Part shown: in pieces, positions 45,074 to 53,885 of the stretch | Position numbering within the stretch: position 1 is the first letter of the stretch | Layout: each line of letters begins with the position of its first letter | DNA from: Nonomuraea basaltis | GTDB lineage: Bacteria; Actinomycetota; Actinomycetes; Streptosporangiales; Streptosporangiaceae | Length of the DNA stretch: 64,000 bases | NCBI RefSeq assembly: GCF_005893125.1 | Contig: NZ_VCJS01000024.1 | Coordinates: 1 to 64,000, forward strand | Direction of reading: 5' to 3' | Notes under the pieces: generated by a model | What the model was told of the DNA's origin: nothing | Seen by the model: the letters and a program-made list of their open reading frames with translations, nothing else | The model's database searches: none | Program-made: the position numbers and the translations under genes

Positions 45074-45109
45074 GTAGTAGGTCTACTACATCAATAGCAC
45101 ACCTACTAC
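45074..45109. promoter_or_regulatory. probable operator of the ABC exporter operon
   Basis: GTAGTAG-GT-CTACTAC at 45074-45089 is a perfect palindrome around a 2-bp centre, and a third half-site CTACTAC recurs at 45103-45109, 20 bp from the previous one. It sits 12 bp upstream of the ATPase start and can control that operon. Such GTAGTAG dyads resemble GntR/YtrA-type operators; the only local candidate regulator is the XRE protein of the same operon. Confidence 0.6.
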
Positions 45110-45204
45110 ATAAAGCAATAGACATGTGACACGCCATTGCAAGCGAACAGTAAGTGACACCCGATACCGTCGGATTCGCCTTGTAGCGGACAAAGGAAGG
45201 TTCC

Positions 45205-46830
45205 ATGTCACGACCCAGAGAGGCCTTCATCCAGGCAGGTCAGGGCCTAGCCCAAGCGGTTGTCCAAGGGGGTGACGTACGACAGGCGATGGGGCAGGCC
45301 GTCGGGCAGGTCGTCGGCCAGGCGGGGCAACTGGCCGGCCAGGCTCCGGGCTTCACGCTGAATCCGCACGACTTCGCCGCGGCCCGCGACGGCGGAGTGT
45401 CCGTCGGCACCCTCATCGAGGCCAGGACGGCGTCGCTGAACGAGGCCGGCGAGATCGTCAACCGCAGCTTCGCCGAGAACGGCATGCATGTCATCTCCCC
45501 CGTGGTGATCCCCAAGGGCACCACCGCGAAGGTGATCGTGCCGCTGGGCATCCTGGTGGTGCTCGGCCTGATCGGCGCGCTCGGCAACGTCATCCCGAAC
45601 ACCGATCTGATCTTCGGCCCGCACTACTGGGTCGTGCTGGTCCTGGCCGCCGCGTTCCTGTGGTGGCGGCGCAGCGTGGTGATGGTGCCCGAGGGCTGCA
45701 AGGCGCTGATCACCAAGTTCGGCAAGCTGGTGCACATCGCGGACCCGGGCCGGGTGACGCTGTTCAATCCGTGGAAGCGGGTCAGCTACATCGTCAACAC
45801 CACCCGCGAATACCCGTTCAACGCGCCGATCAGCGAGGCACCCACCCAGCAGGGCGTCAAGGCGAGCGTGGACCTGTTCCTGCAGTTCAGGATCGAGAAC
45901 CCGGCGGAGTTCATCTTCGTGCTCGGCTCGGTCAGCGGCTTTCAGTCCAAGCTCCAGAACGCCATCAGCGAGGTCACCCGCTCCCTGATCTACGCCCAGC
46001 GCGCCGAGGAGATCTACGACCTCGTCGGCGAGAGCACGATGGGCATGCTGGAGAACCTCAACCAGCAGTTCCTGCCCGCCGTACGGCTCACCGACGTGAA
46101 CATCACGCACGCCGAGCCGTCCAGCCAGGAGTACCGCATGGACCTGGCCGCCCCCGAGATGGTCCGCGTGGCCAAGGAGGCCTACACCTACGAGTACGAG
46201 CTGCAGCTGCGCAAGGAGCAGAACGAGGGCGACCTGGTCAAGGAGCTGGCGGGGCTGCAGGAGACGCTGAGCGCCATCCAGGCGGAGATCGCCGGATACC
46301 AGGCCCGCATGGACACCGCGCTCGAACGCGCCACCCACCAGGCCACGGCGCAGGCCAGGCAGCGCCTGGTCGAGGCCGAGTCCACGGCCAACGCCAACTC
46401 CGCGCTGCTGGAGGCGCAGGCGCTGGACATCAGGGCGCTGTCGGCCGCCGAGGCGCCCGAGATCCTCGACTACCGCTTCCAGCAGGACCTGCTGACCAAG
46501 CTGGAGTCGGTCGCCACCAGGCTGCCGCAGGTCGTGCAGGTGGGCGAGCAGACCGACATCGACTTCCTGGCCCTGGCGCAGCAGCTGGTGGGCGGCAAGG
46601 GCGCGGTCCTGTTCTCGCCCGAGGACATGGCCGCCATCCGCTCCAGGCTCGACGAGATCGGCGCGCGCGTGCAGGGCCGCGAGGACGAGATCAGCGCCCT
46701 GCTCAAGAAGGCCGCCGCCGACGTGACCGAGCCCCAGGCTCCGCCGGAGCCCGATCGTGACCTAGAACGGACGGTCGAGCGCCTGCTGCCGGGCGGCAGG
46801 CACCACGTACAGGGTGAGGGTGAGGTCTGA
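45205..46830 (+). CDS. SPFH/band 7 domain protein, first gene of a membrane operon
   Basis: 541 residues. A low-complexity Gln/Gly/Val/Ala N-terminus (AVVQGGDVRQAMGQAVGQVVGQ) precedes two adjacent hydrophobic helices (about residues 112-155, VIVPLGILVVLGLIGALG and YWVVLVLAAAFLW), then a Band 7 domain starting at VMVPEGCKALITKFGKL, a coiled coil (QETLSAIQAEIAGYQARMDT to EAESTANANSALLEAQALDI) and an acidic tail. SPFH proteins form large rings that organise membrane microdomains. AAGGA precedes the ATG. It is followed with TGATG overlap by another SPFH gene and then spo0M. Confidence 0.85.
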   Translation: MSRPREAFIQAGQGLAQAVVQGGDVRQAMGQAVGQVVGQAGQLAGQAPGFTLNPHDFAAARDGGVSVGTLIEARTASLNEAGEIVNRSFAENGMHVISPVVIPKGTTAKVIVPLGILVVLGLIGALGNVIPNTDLIFGPHYWVVLVLAAAFLWWRRSVVMVPEGCKALITKFGKLVHIADPGRVTLFNPWKRVSYIVNTTREYPFNAPISEAPTQQGVKASVDLFLQFRIENPAEFIFVLGSVSGFQSKLQNAISEVTRSLIYAQRAEEIYDLVGESTMGMLENLNQQFLPAVRLTDVNITHAEPSSQEYRMDLAAPEMVRVAKEAYTYEYELQLRKEQNEGDLVKELAGLQETLSAIQAEIAGYQARMDTALERATHQATAQARQRLVEAESTANANSALLEAQALDIRALSAAEAPEILDYRFQQDLLTKLESVATRLPQVVQVGEQTDIDFLALAQQLVGGKGAVLFSPEDMAAIRSRLDEIGARVQGREDEISALLKKAAADVTEPQAPPEPDRDLERTVERLLPGGRHHVQGEGEV

Positions 46831-48071
46831 TGACACGCGAGTTCTCGAAGATCAAGGAGTCTCTGGCCTCCTGGGGCGAGATCCGCCAGCTGCTGCGCGG
46901 CGGCGAGCAGGGACAGCTCGTGCCCGTCGTGATCCCCAAGGACCGGCGCGGCTTCACGTGGATGGCACTGGTGTTCCTGGCGGTCTACTTCGCCGGCATG
47001 GCGGCTCTGACCGACCTCACCGTCATCGCGGCGCTGGTGGCGCTGTTCTTCCTGCTCCTGGCGCTGCTCACGATGTGGCGCAAGGCGATCATCGAGATCG
47101 AGGAGGGCACCACCGGTGTGCGCAGCCGCTGGGGCGCCATCACCTCCACGCTCCCGCCGGGCCGCCACTACCTGTGGCTGCCGTGGGACCGGGTGGACGC
47201 GGTCGTCGACACCTCCACCGAGATCCCGTACTCGGCGCCGATCGTGGCCTGCCCCACAGCGGAGAACGTGCCGCTGAAGTCGATCGAGTTCTTCCTGAAG
47301 TTCCGCATCGTGGACCCCGTCGCGTTCGTCCGCACGATCGGCGCGGGCAACTTCGACCTCGTGCTGTCCAGCGCGGTGCAGGACGCGATCAGGCAGCGCA
47401 GCCGCCGGGTCAACACCGAGCGCGCGTACGACCTGCGCGGCTCCGACGTCGGCGACATGCAGGACGCGCTCAACCGCCAGCTCGGCCGGTACGGCGTGCG
47501 CGTCATGGGCGCCAACATCCCCGACGTCCAGCTGCCCGACCAGTACCAGCAGCACCTGGCCACCCGCGAGAAGGTCGCCAAGGAGCTGTCGGCCTACGAG
47601 CGCGAGTGGGAGCTGACCCGCAAGCGCCGCATCGACACCCTCCTGATGGAGATCGAGCGCTCCAAGAAGACCCGTGACGCCCGCGTGGTCGAGGTCAAGG
47701 CCGCCCACAACAACGCGCGCAAGAACGTGGCGCGCATGCTGGAGGAGCAGGAGACCGAGGCCCAGCGGGTCACGTGGGAGATCGAGGCGCGCGGCCGGGC
47801 CGACCTGACCTCCGCCGAGAACGAGGCCAAGGCGCTGCGCCGGCTGGCCGAGTCGTACCGGGACAACCGGGCCGTGCTGCAGTACGAGCTGGCCCGCAAG
47901 CGCCTCGACGTAGGCGCCAAACTGACGGAGAACGCACCCCAGCCGCTGATCGTACGCACTCAGCAAGGTCAGGCGGACTCCGCGCTCACCACCCTCCTCC
48001 TGGCCCAGTTGCTCCCCCGCATCTCGGGCACGGGAACCGGCCAAGTGAACGGCCACACACCTTCCTCATAG
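46830..48071 (+). CDS. second SPFH/band 7 domain protein of the operon
   Basis: 413 residues, starting on the previous stop codon (TGATG). Two membrane helices (WMALVFLAVYFAGMAALTDL and LVALFFLLLALLTMW) are followed by a Band 7 domain from IIEIEEGTTGVRSRWGAI and a long charged coiled coil (EVKAAHNNARKNVARMLEEQETEAQRV). It is related in layout to the upstream protein but shorter and without the Gln-rich N-terminus. The two are likely to assemble together. The tail end AQLLPRISGTGTGQVNGHTPSS is disordered. Confidence 0.85.
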   Translation: MTREFSKIKESLASWGEIRQLLRGGEQGQLVPVVIPKDRRGFTWMALVFLAVYFAGMAALTDLTVIAALVALFFLLLALLTMWRKAIIEIEEGTTGVRSRWGAITSTLPPGRHYLWLPWDRVDAVVDTSTEIPYSAPIVACPTAENVPLKSIEFFLKFRIVDPVAFVRTIGAGNFDLVLSSAVQDAIRQRSRRVNTERAYDLRGSDVGDMQDALNRQLGRYGVRVMGANIPDVQLPDQYQQHLATREKVAKELSAYEREWELTRKRRIDTLLMEIERSKKTRDARVVEVKAAHNNARKNVARMLEEQETEAQRVTWEIEARGRADLTSAENEAKALRRLAESYRDNRAVLQYELARKRLDVGAKLTENAPQPLIVRTQQGQADSALTTLLLAQLLPRISGTGTGQVNGHTPSS

Positions 48072-48080
48072 GAGAACCCC

Positions 48081-48854
48081 ATGGTGTTCCGCAAGTTGAT
48101 GGCCGCGTTCGGCGCGGGCGTCGAGGTAGACACAGTGTTGACCAACACGGGCGTGCGGCCCGGCGAACCGCTGCGCGGCGTCGTGCACTTCCGTGGCGGC
48201 AACTCCGACTACAAGGTCGAGGGCATCCACATCGACCTGACCGCGGTCGTTGAAATCGAGCAGGGCGACAACGAGTACAAGACGTCCTACAGCTTCCTGC
48301 GCCAGCAGGTCGCGGGGACGTTCCAACTGCCCGCGGGCGCGCAGCACCAGCAGCCTTTCGAGATCATGGTGCCGTGGGAGACGCCCATCAGCGCTATCGC
48401 CGGGCATCCCCTGCACGGCATGAAGCTGGGCGTGCAGACGGAGCTGGCGCTCGCGGGCGCGCTCGACAAGGGCGACCTCGACCCGCTGTTCGTCAGCCCG
48501 CTGCCCGCCCAGGAGCAGGTCATCGGCGCGCTCGACCGGCTGGGCTTCCAGTTCAAGAAGGCCGACCTGGAGCGCGGCACGCTGTACGGCTCGACGATGC
48601 CGTTCTTCCAGGAGATCGAGTACTACGCCGGCGGGCAGTGGCGGCGGCACTTCAACGAGCTGGAGCTGACGTTCATCGCCGGGCCGCGCCAGATGGACGT
48701 CATCCTGGAGGCCGACAAGCGGGGCGGCTTCCTGACCTCCAGCCACGACTCGTACAACCGATTCACGATCCGCTACGACGACCCGCCGAACTCGGCGGAC
48801 GGCGCCCTGCAGCGCGGCCTGGAGCAGATGGCCCGCAAGCGCGGCTGGTTCTAG
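48081..48854 (+). CDS. Spo0M-family sporulation protein (arrestin-like)
   Basis: 257 residues with the Spo0M fold signature: MVFRKLMAAFGAGVEVDTVL, GVRPGEPLRGVVHFRGG, VEGIHIDLTAVVEIE, PFEIMVPWETPISAIAGH and LGVQTELALAGALDKGDLD. In Bacillus, Spo0M influences sporulation control and has an arrestin-like fold; in actinobacteria its role is little known. AGGAG precedes the ATG. It is the third gene of the SPFH operon, which suggests that it works at the same membrane platform. The stop overlaps that of the convergent methyltransferase by 4 bp. Confidence 0.9.
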   Translation: MVFRKLMAAFGAGVEVDTVLTNTGVRPGEPLRGVVHFRGGNSDYKVEGIHIDLTAVVEIEQGDNEYKTSYSFLRQQVAGTFQLPAGAQHQQPFEIMVPWETPISAIAGHPLHGMKLGVQTELALAGALDKGDLDPLFVSPLPAQEQVIGALDRLGFQFKKADLERGTLYGSTMPFFQEIEYYAGGQWRRHFNELELTFIAGPRQMDVILEADKRGGFLTSSHDSYNRFTIRYDDPPNSADGALQRGLEQMARKRGWF

Positions 48855-49636
48855 ACCCGCGTCACCGCCAGCAGGTGGCCGCTGACCCCGAGGAGGGACG
48901 GCTCGGACTCCAGGCGGCGGGCGGCGTCGAGCAGCAGCTCGCGCCGCCCGTCGTCGTCCAGCCAGGCGTCGACGTCGCCGTAGAGCCAGAACGCGCCCTC
49001 CAGGCCGTAGCGGCGCGGCTCGGGCAGGCCGGCGTCGGCGAACTCGCCGAGGATCTCCTCCGGATCGTGGAGGTAGCCGCGGAATCCCTCCGTCCTGGGC
49101 GAGATCATAACTCCGGTCTGGAACGCGCGATAAGCGGCCGCCCGCTGGTCCTCATGGAGGAAGAGCCCGCGGTAGATGGTGTCGTGGACGGCCGCGTACC
49201 GGCTGATGTAGGCCGCGGCGACCACGCCGCCGGGGCGCACGGCGCGGCGGGCCTCGGCCAGGGCGCGCACCCGGTCGGCGCGCTCGGGCAGGTGGTAGAG
49301 CGGGCCCAGCAGCAGCGCCGCGTCCGCCTCCCCATCGGAGACCGGCAGGTCGCGGGCGTCGCCGAGGCGCGCGCTCACGCCGGGCAGCGCCGACGCCTCC
49401 GTCACGTGCAGCGGCACGGGATCTATCAGCTCGACGTCATAACCGCCGGCGGCCAGCCATTCGGCGTGCACGCCCGTGCCGCCGCCCACGTCGAGCACGC
49501 GTGCGGGCGGCGGCGGCAGCGTGCGCCGCAGCACGTCGCGGGTGCGCCAGAACTCCAGCCGGTTGCGCCCCTGCCGCAGCCTGGTCAGCTCGCCGCCGCG
49601 CTCGTAGTATCCCAGCACGTCAGGATCCAGGATCAT
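48851..49636 (-). CDS. class I SAM-dependent methyltransferase
   Basis: 261 residues from MILDPDVLGYYERGGELTRL. Motif I RVLDVGGGTGVHAEWLAA, the acidic residue ending strand 2 (VELIDP), GDARDLP and ADAALLLGPLYHLPE, and PGGVVAAAY (post-motif) are visible. The substrate is unknown; it may be a small molecule. The frame continues upstream to 50230 but that part is antisense shadow of the next gene. It is convergent with spo0M and divergent from the membrane protein gene at 49785, with a 148-bp gap in which I see no clear signal. Confidence 0.88.
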   Translation of the reverse strand: MILDPDVLGYYERGGELTRLRQGRNRLEFWRTRDVLRRTLPPPPARVLDVGGGTGVHAEWLAAGGYDVELIDPVPLHVTEASALPGVSARLGDARDLPVSDGEADAALLLGPLYHLPERADRVRALAEARRAVRPGGVVAAAYISRYAAVHDTIYRGLFLHEDQRAAAYRAFQTGVMISPRTEGFRGYLHDPEEILGEFADAGLPEPRRYGLEGAFWLYGDVDAWLDDDGRRELLLDAARRLESEPSLLGVSGHLLAVTRV

Positions 49637-49784
49637 GCCGAGGAATCCTACCGACCGGGTGATCGGGGCTCGAGGCAATATTCTCCGGCATCTTTCGCTA
49701 CGTGATCGCTCTCTGGTGGTCGCACGGCCCCGGTCGTTACCATGACCACGGGAACTGACTGATCGTCGAACGACGGGGCGCGCG

Positions 49785-50858
49785 ATGGCACGGTTCATGG
49801 CGTCGGTGAAGCGGGTCGCCCCATGGGCGGCGCGAAACGCCGACGGCGCGATAGCGCTCGGCCTGGCCATCGTGGTCGGCGCGCTCGGCATCATGCCCCC
49901 CGAGATCTTCGGCCAAAAGGGCCAGGACATCCAGCGCCAGCTCGTGACCGCCGCGACCCTGGTGATCATGGCGCTGGTGGCCACCGCGCTGCTGCGCGAC
50001 CGCGCCCGCCAGGCTCCCGTCGAGAAGACGATCACCTCGGGCGTGCTGGCCGAGCTGCCGGTGCGGCTGGCCCGCATGGAGCAGATCGAGACGCTCGTCC
50101 ACAGCACCCGCAGGGCCCTGGACTCGCTGCAGCTCGTCCGGGTGCTGGGCAGCCGGCAGGAGATCGCGCAGTCGCACGCCGAGGCGCGCAAGGACACCAC
50201 CAGGTGGAGCTTCAAGGGCGGCACGGGCACCTACCTGCGGGCGGTCACCCTGCCCGCGTGCGTCGCCGCGGCCCGCAGGGACAAGCGCCACCTCACGGTC
50301 AGGGTCGAGGTCATCGACCCGTCCGACGCCGAGGTGTGCGAGACGTACGCCCACTACCGCCGCTCGCTGTCCGACATCCCCGACGGCACCGGCGAGACAT
50401 GGACGACGGACCGGGTCAGGAAGGAGTCGTACGCGACGATCCTGGCCGCCTTCTGGCACCGCCAGCGCTACGGACTGCTGGACATCGCGGTCGGCCTGAC
50501 GCGGACGATGACGACGTTCCGCTGGGACCTGTCGGCCACCCGCCTGATCATGACGGTCGAGGACCCGAACATGGCGATGACGGCGCTGGCGGGCACGTTC
50601 TTCTACGAGAACTGCGACACCGAGCTGCGGCTCAGCTTCGAGCAGGCGCGGCGGGTGCCGCTGGAGATGTACAAGAAGGTGCCGCTGAGCGACGAGCCCA
50701 CCATCGAGGAGGTGCAGGAGTTGTTCGAGCGGATCGAGATGCCCCTGCCCAAGTCCTACAACGGCCGCGACGTCGTGGACATCGCCCGCAAGGCGCTGCG
50801 CGCCGTGGATCCTTATGGTGAGTCGCGTCCAGCGGCTCACCAACGAGACGGAACGTGA
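49785..50858 (+). CDS. membrane protein with cytoplasmic domain, unknown function, first gene of a three-gene operon
   Basis: 357 residues. Two N-terminal membrane helices (about residues 21-38, GAIALGLAIVVGALGIMP; and 53-68, TAATLVIMALVATALL) are followed by a cytosolic domain of about 285 residues with blocks WSFKGGTGTYLRAVTLPAC, LTVRVEVIDPSDAEVCETYAHYRRSL, ESYATILAAFWHRQRYGL and GTFFYENCDTELRLSFEQAR. The GGTGTYLR and VEVIDPSD arrangement is reminiscent of phosphodiesterase (PLD-like) strands, but no HxK motif is present, so I do not assign a family. It ends 1 bp before the cupin gene and is probably coupled to it. Confidence 0.7.
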   Translation: MARFMASVKRVAPWAARNADGAIALGLAIVVGALGIMPPEIFGQKGQDIQRQLVTAATLVIMALVATALLRDRARQAPVEKTITSGVLAELPVRLARMEQIETLVHSTRRALDSLQLVRVLGSRQEIAQSHAEARKDTTRWSFKGGTGTYLRAVTLPACVAAARRDKRHLTVRVEVIDPSDAEVCETYAHYRRSLSDIPDGTGETWTTDRVRKESYATILAAFWHRQRYGLLDIAVGLTRTMTTFRWDLSATRLIMTVEDPNMAMTALAGTFFYENCDTELRLSFEQARRVPLEMYKKVPLSDEPTIEEVQELFERIEMPLPKSYNGRDVVDIARKALRAVDPYGESRPAAHQRDGT

Positions 50859-51488
50859 GTGCGGGCCATGAGCCGGCGTGAGGTCCACCGGCGGCTGCTC
50901 GACGGCCGGGCCCGGTCGTGGGCCCTCGATGTGCTGGCGGACGCGGACGGCCTGGCCGCGGTGCGCCACCCGCTGGGGTTCGTCTGCCTGCCACTGGAGC
51001 GCGACGGTGGCGAGGGGGTATGCCTGCATCTGTGGTCCGATTCGCTCGCGCACGCACAGAGCACGACGTCGCAGATCCACTGCCACAGCTGGGACCTGAT
51101 CAGCCACGTGCTCTACGGCCAGATGCGCAACGTGCACGCTGAGGTCACCGACGCCGGCGCGGACGCCACGCATCGGGTGTTCGAGGTGGTCAGCGGGGCC
51201 GACGGCGACCGGATCTCGCCCACCCGCCGCACCGTGCGGCACGCGACGGGGCTGGTGGAGGTGTTCGGGCCAGGCGACACGTACACGCTGCCGGCCGGCC
51301 GCTTCCACAGCAGCGTCGTCCCCGAGGGCGGCGAGGCGGCCACGATCGCGCTCGGGCGCGGCCGGCCGGGCAGCCGCGACCTGTCGCTCGGGCCGCTCGG
51401 CGCCGGGCCGCACCACGTGTCCAGGCAGCCGCTGGACGCCAGGGAGACCGCTCTCGCCGTCCGGCTGATCACCGCGCACCTGACCTGA
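50859..51488 (+). CDS. cupin-fold protein
   Basis: About 206-209 residues. A metal site is suggested by IHCHSWDLISHVLYGQMRN (HxH then the conserved G) and FGPGDTYTLPAGRFHSSVVP (second histidine, PxGxxH-like). N-terminal RREVHRRLLDGRARSWAL is helical. It may be a metal-dependent dioxygenase or isomerase. Two starts are possible: the GTG at 50859, right after the upstream stop, and the ATG three codons later (50868). It is flanked by the membrane protein and an inositol-monophosphatase-like gene in a tight operon (gaps 1 and 10 bp). Confidence 0.78.
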   Translation: MRAMSRREVHRRLLDGRARSWALDVLADADGLAAVRHPLGFVCLPLERDGGEGVCLHLWSDSLAHAQSTTSQIHCHSWDLISHVLYGQMRNVHAEVTDAGADATHRVFEVVSGADGDRISPTRRTVRHATGLVEVFGPGDTYTLPAGRFHSSVVPEGGEAATIALGRGRPGSRDLSLGPLGAGPHHVSRQPLDARETALAVRLITAHLT

Positions 51489-51498
51489 GGGGTACCCG

Positions 51499-52299
51499 AT
51501 GGACCTGGATCACGCTCGCACGGTCGCCGTCGAGGCCGCCGAGGCCGCCGGGGCGCTGCTCCTGGAGGGCATGCGCGGCGCGGTCGGCGTCAGGGCCAAG
51601 GGCACCGCGGGCGACGTGGTCACCGATCTCGACCTGGCCTCGGAGAAGCTGCTGCTGGAGCGCATCCTGACGGCCTACCCGGCGCATTCGGTGATCGCCG
51701 AGGAGTCGGGGCTGGTCGGGGCGGCGGGCGGCGAGTGGACGTGGCTGGTCGACCCGCTGGACGGCACCAACAACGTGGCGATCGGGCTGCCCGCGTACGT
51801 GGTGGGCGTGGCGCTGTGCCAGGACGGACGTCCTGTGCTGGGCGTGGTGCACGAGCCCGTCTCCGCCGAGACGTGGTCGGCCATCCGGGGACGGGGGGCG
51901 ACGGCCTCGTCAGGGGCACGTCTCGCGCCCCCGTACACGCCGAGGCCGCACGGGCCGCTGCTGGCCTGGACCCAGGGCTACAGCGTGGCCAGGGGCGACG
52001 ACACCGTGCGGGCGCTCAGGTGGACGCTGGAGCGGCACGCGCGCCGGGTGCTGCAGCTGTGGGCGCCGCTGCTGGCGTGGGCGATGCTGGCGCGCGGCGA
52101 CATCGACGGCATCGTCGGCTACCGGGCCGAGGCGGTGGACCTGCCGGCGGGCGCACTGCTCGCCCAGGAGGCCGGCATCGAGATCAGGGCGCTGGACGGC
52201 GGCCCGTTCGAGGCGTGCATCGACGCCCCGGCCGAGGACCGCAGCTTCGTCGCCGCCCACCCGCGCGCCCTCCCCGGGCTCCTCTCCCTCCTCCACTGA
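51499..52299 (+). CDS. inositol monophosphatase family protein
   Basis: 266 residues with the metal-dependent sugar-phosphatase motifs: GDVVTDLDLASE, AEESG (first metal Glu), WLVDPLDGTNNVAIGLP (DPxDGT, metal site) and a C-terminal YRAEAVDLPAG in place of the usual WDxAAG. The core (Glu, DPLDGTN, ASP in AEAVDLPAG) is complete, so it is probably active on a phosphate monoester (inositol phosphate, PAP or a sugar phosphate). It is the third gene of the membrane protein-cupin-phosphatase operon, which I do not recognise as a named system. The start lies 10 bp past the cupin stop. Confidence 0.88.
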   Translation: MDLDHARTVAVEAAEAAGALLLEGMRGAVGVRAKGTAGDVVTDLDLASEKLLLERILTAYPAHSVIAEESGLVGAAGGEWTWLVDPLDGTNNVAIGLPAYVVGVALCQDGRPVLGVVHEPVSAETWSAIRGRGATASSGARLAPPYTPRPHGPLLAWTQGYSVARGDDTVRALRWTLERHARRVLQLWAPLLAWAMLARGDIDGIVGYRAEAVDLPAGALLAQEAGIEIRALDGGPFEACIDAPAEDRSFVAAHPRALPGLLSLLH

Positions 52300-52404
52300 G
52301 GAAAAGTCCTCAGTTCTTGTGTGTCGAATGTCGATGAGTTCCGCGGCCGTTCGACGTCTATTTAGAGGGTGCCGAGAACGGCACGTGTGGAAGGGGAGCT
52401 CGAC

Positions 52405-52647
52405 ATGATGACCACCACCGAACTGGCGCAGGTGCTCTTCACGACCGCCCTGCAGCCGTCCGACGACGTGTCCCCGTACCAGATCCGCGAGGCCGTGGAC
52501 GAGCGGCTGTGCGCGTGCGGCGGCGACCCGGCCCGGTGCGCGGCGTACGTGGCGCAGGAGGCCGGCGACCACCCCGAGACGTACGTGGCGAGGATGCGCT
52601 GGGCGCTCGGCGCGGTGGCCGGCGCCTACGAGCTGGCCGCCGCGTGA
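52405..52647 (+). CDS. small conserved actinobacterial protein, unknown function
   Basis: 80 residues from MMTTTELAQVLFTTALQPSDD (GGGGAG 7-8 nt upstream). The pattern LFTTALQPSDxxxPxQIREAV, CACGGDPARCAAYVAQEAGDHPETYVARMRWAL is one I associate with a small soluble helical family found in many actinobacteria; no function is known to me. It has a C-x-C...C cluster that might bind metal. It follows the phosphatase gene after 105 bp, and its stop is 8 bp from that of the convergent transporter. Confidence 0.72.
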   Translation: MMTTTELAQVLFTTALQPSDDVSPYQIREAVDERLCACGGDPARCAAYVAQEAGDHPETYVARMRWALGAVAGAYELAAA

Positions 52648-52654
52648 GCGCCGC

Positions 52655-53827
52655 TCAGCCGAACGCGACCAGCGCCCACACCGTGGTGGCCAGCCCCACG
52701 ACGGCCAGCCCGGCACCGGTGAGCAGGAAGCGGCGCATCGGCACCTTGACCTCGTGGCGGCGGCACGACTCGAACCACAGCAGCGTGGCCAGCGACGCCC
52801 ATGGCGTCACGACGGGGCCCACGTTCGTGCCGGCCAGCAGGGCCAGCAGGCGGTCCTGATCGCCGGCCGGGATGACCGCCGCGACCGCTTGGAAGGCGGG
52901 CAGGTTGTTGATCACGTTGGACAGCCCGGCGCCCACGGCCGCCGTCCGGTAGGGGTCGCCCTCGGTGCCGATCATCCAGGTCATCAGGGTGGACAGGCCG
53001 TGCGCGCTGAGCGTGGGCACCACCAGGAACAGCCCCGTCACGAAGATCACCAGCTGCCACGGGATCAGGCCCCAGGTCAGGCGCTTGCGGGCGCGGAGCA
53101 GGAAGGCGCCCACGACGATCGCGGCGGCCGCGGTGGCGGCGACGGCGACGTGCGCCTTGAGCAGCAGCATCGCGATGAACAGCAGGCAGCCTCCGGACGC
53201 GGCGGCGAACAGCACGCGGTCGGCGACCGGCTCCAGCACCGGCGGCGTGTAACGCAGGTCGCGCCGCTCGCCCCGGCGCCAGTAGAACGCCCACAGGAAC
53301 GCCATCGTCACCGCGATGGAGGCGATCTGGGGCGCCCACATGCGGGCGGCGAACTCCTGGGCGTCGAGGCCGATCTTCTCCATGCCGAGCAGGTTCGTCA
53401 GGTTGGACACGGGCAGCAGCAGGCTCGCCGTGTTGGCCAGCCAGATCGTGGTCATGGCCAGGGGCAGGGCGGCGATGCGCGCCTTGGGGGCCAGGGCGAG
53501 CATGACGGGGGTGAGCAGGACCGCGGTCGTGTCCAGGTTCAGAAATATCGTGACAAAAGACGCGAAAGCCGCACAAAGAAAGAACAAGGCGGCATAGTTA
53601 CCACGGCCGAACACCGCCATCCGCGCCGCGATGGCGTCGAAGACCTGGGCCTCCTTGGTCAACTCGGCCAGCACGATGATCGCGACCAGGAAGATCAGCA
53701 GCGGGCCGACCCCGTTCAGGCTCTCGACCGCGTCCTCCCACGGCAGCAGCCCGGTCGATGAGAAGACCAGCCCGAGAACCAGCAGCCCGATCCTGATCAG
53801 ATCGAGCACGCCAAGACGCCGCCACAC
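52655..53827 (-). CDS. ArsB/NhaD/SLC13-type ion transporter
   Basis: About 390 residues. Around ten hydrophobic helices with the IT-superfamily motifs: LLIFLVAIIVLAELTKEAQVFD, FVTIFLNLDTTAVLLTPV (the diagnostic NLDTTAVLLTP of ArsB/YbiR-like proteins), WLANTASLLLPVSNLTN, and the repeat SNVINNLPAFQAV followed by GTNVGPVVTPWASLATLLW. It moves an anion or Na+/H+ across the membrane; arsenite export is possible, but there is no ars context here. The start is unclear: the frame is open to 53887, where it would share bases with the divergent start of the TIR protein; GTG at 53827 or 53809 is more likely. Confidence 0.85.
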   Translation of the reverse strand: MWRRLGVLDLIRIGLLVLGLVFSSTGLLPWEDAVESLNGVGPLLIFLVAIIVLAELTKEAQVFDAIAARMAVFGRGNYAALFFLCAAFASFVTIFLNLDTTAVLLTPVMLALAPKARIAALPLAMTTIWLANTASLLLPVSNLTNLLGMEKIGLDAQEFAARMWAPQIASIAVTMAFLWAFYWRRGERRDLRYTPPVLEPVADRVLFAAASGGCLLFIAMLLLKAHVAVAATAAAAIVVGAFLLRARKRLTWGLIPWQLVIFVTGLFLVVPTLSAHGLSTLMTWMIGTEGDPYRTAAVGAGLSNVINNLPAFQAVAAVIPAGDQDRLLALLAGTNVGPVVTPWASLATLLWFESCRRHEVKVPMRRFLLTGAGLAVVGLATTVWALVAFG

Positions 53828-53885
53828 GTGACGATGATCGCACACAGTCTCCAAAACCCCGACGCCGCAAGGGATACTGGGCGGC

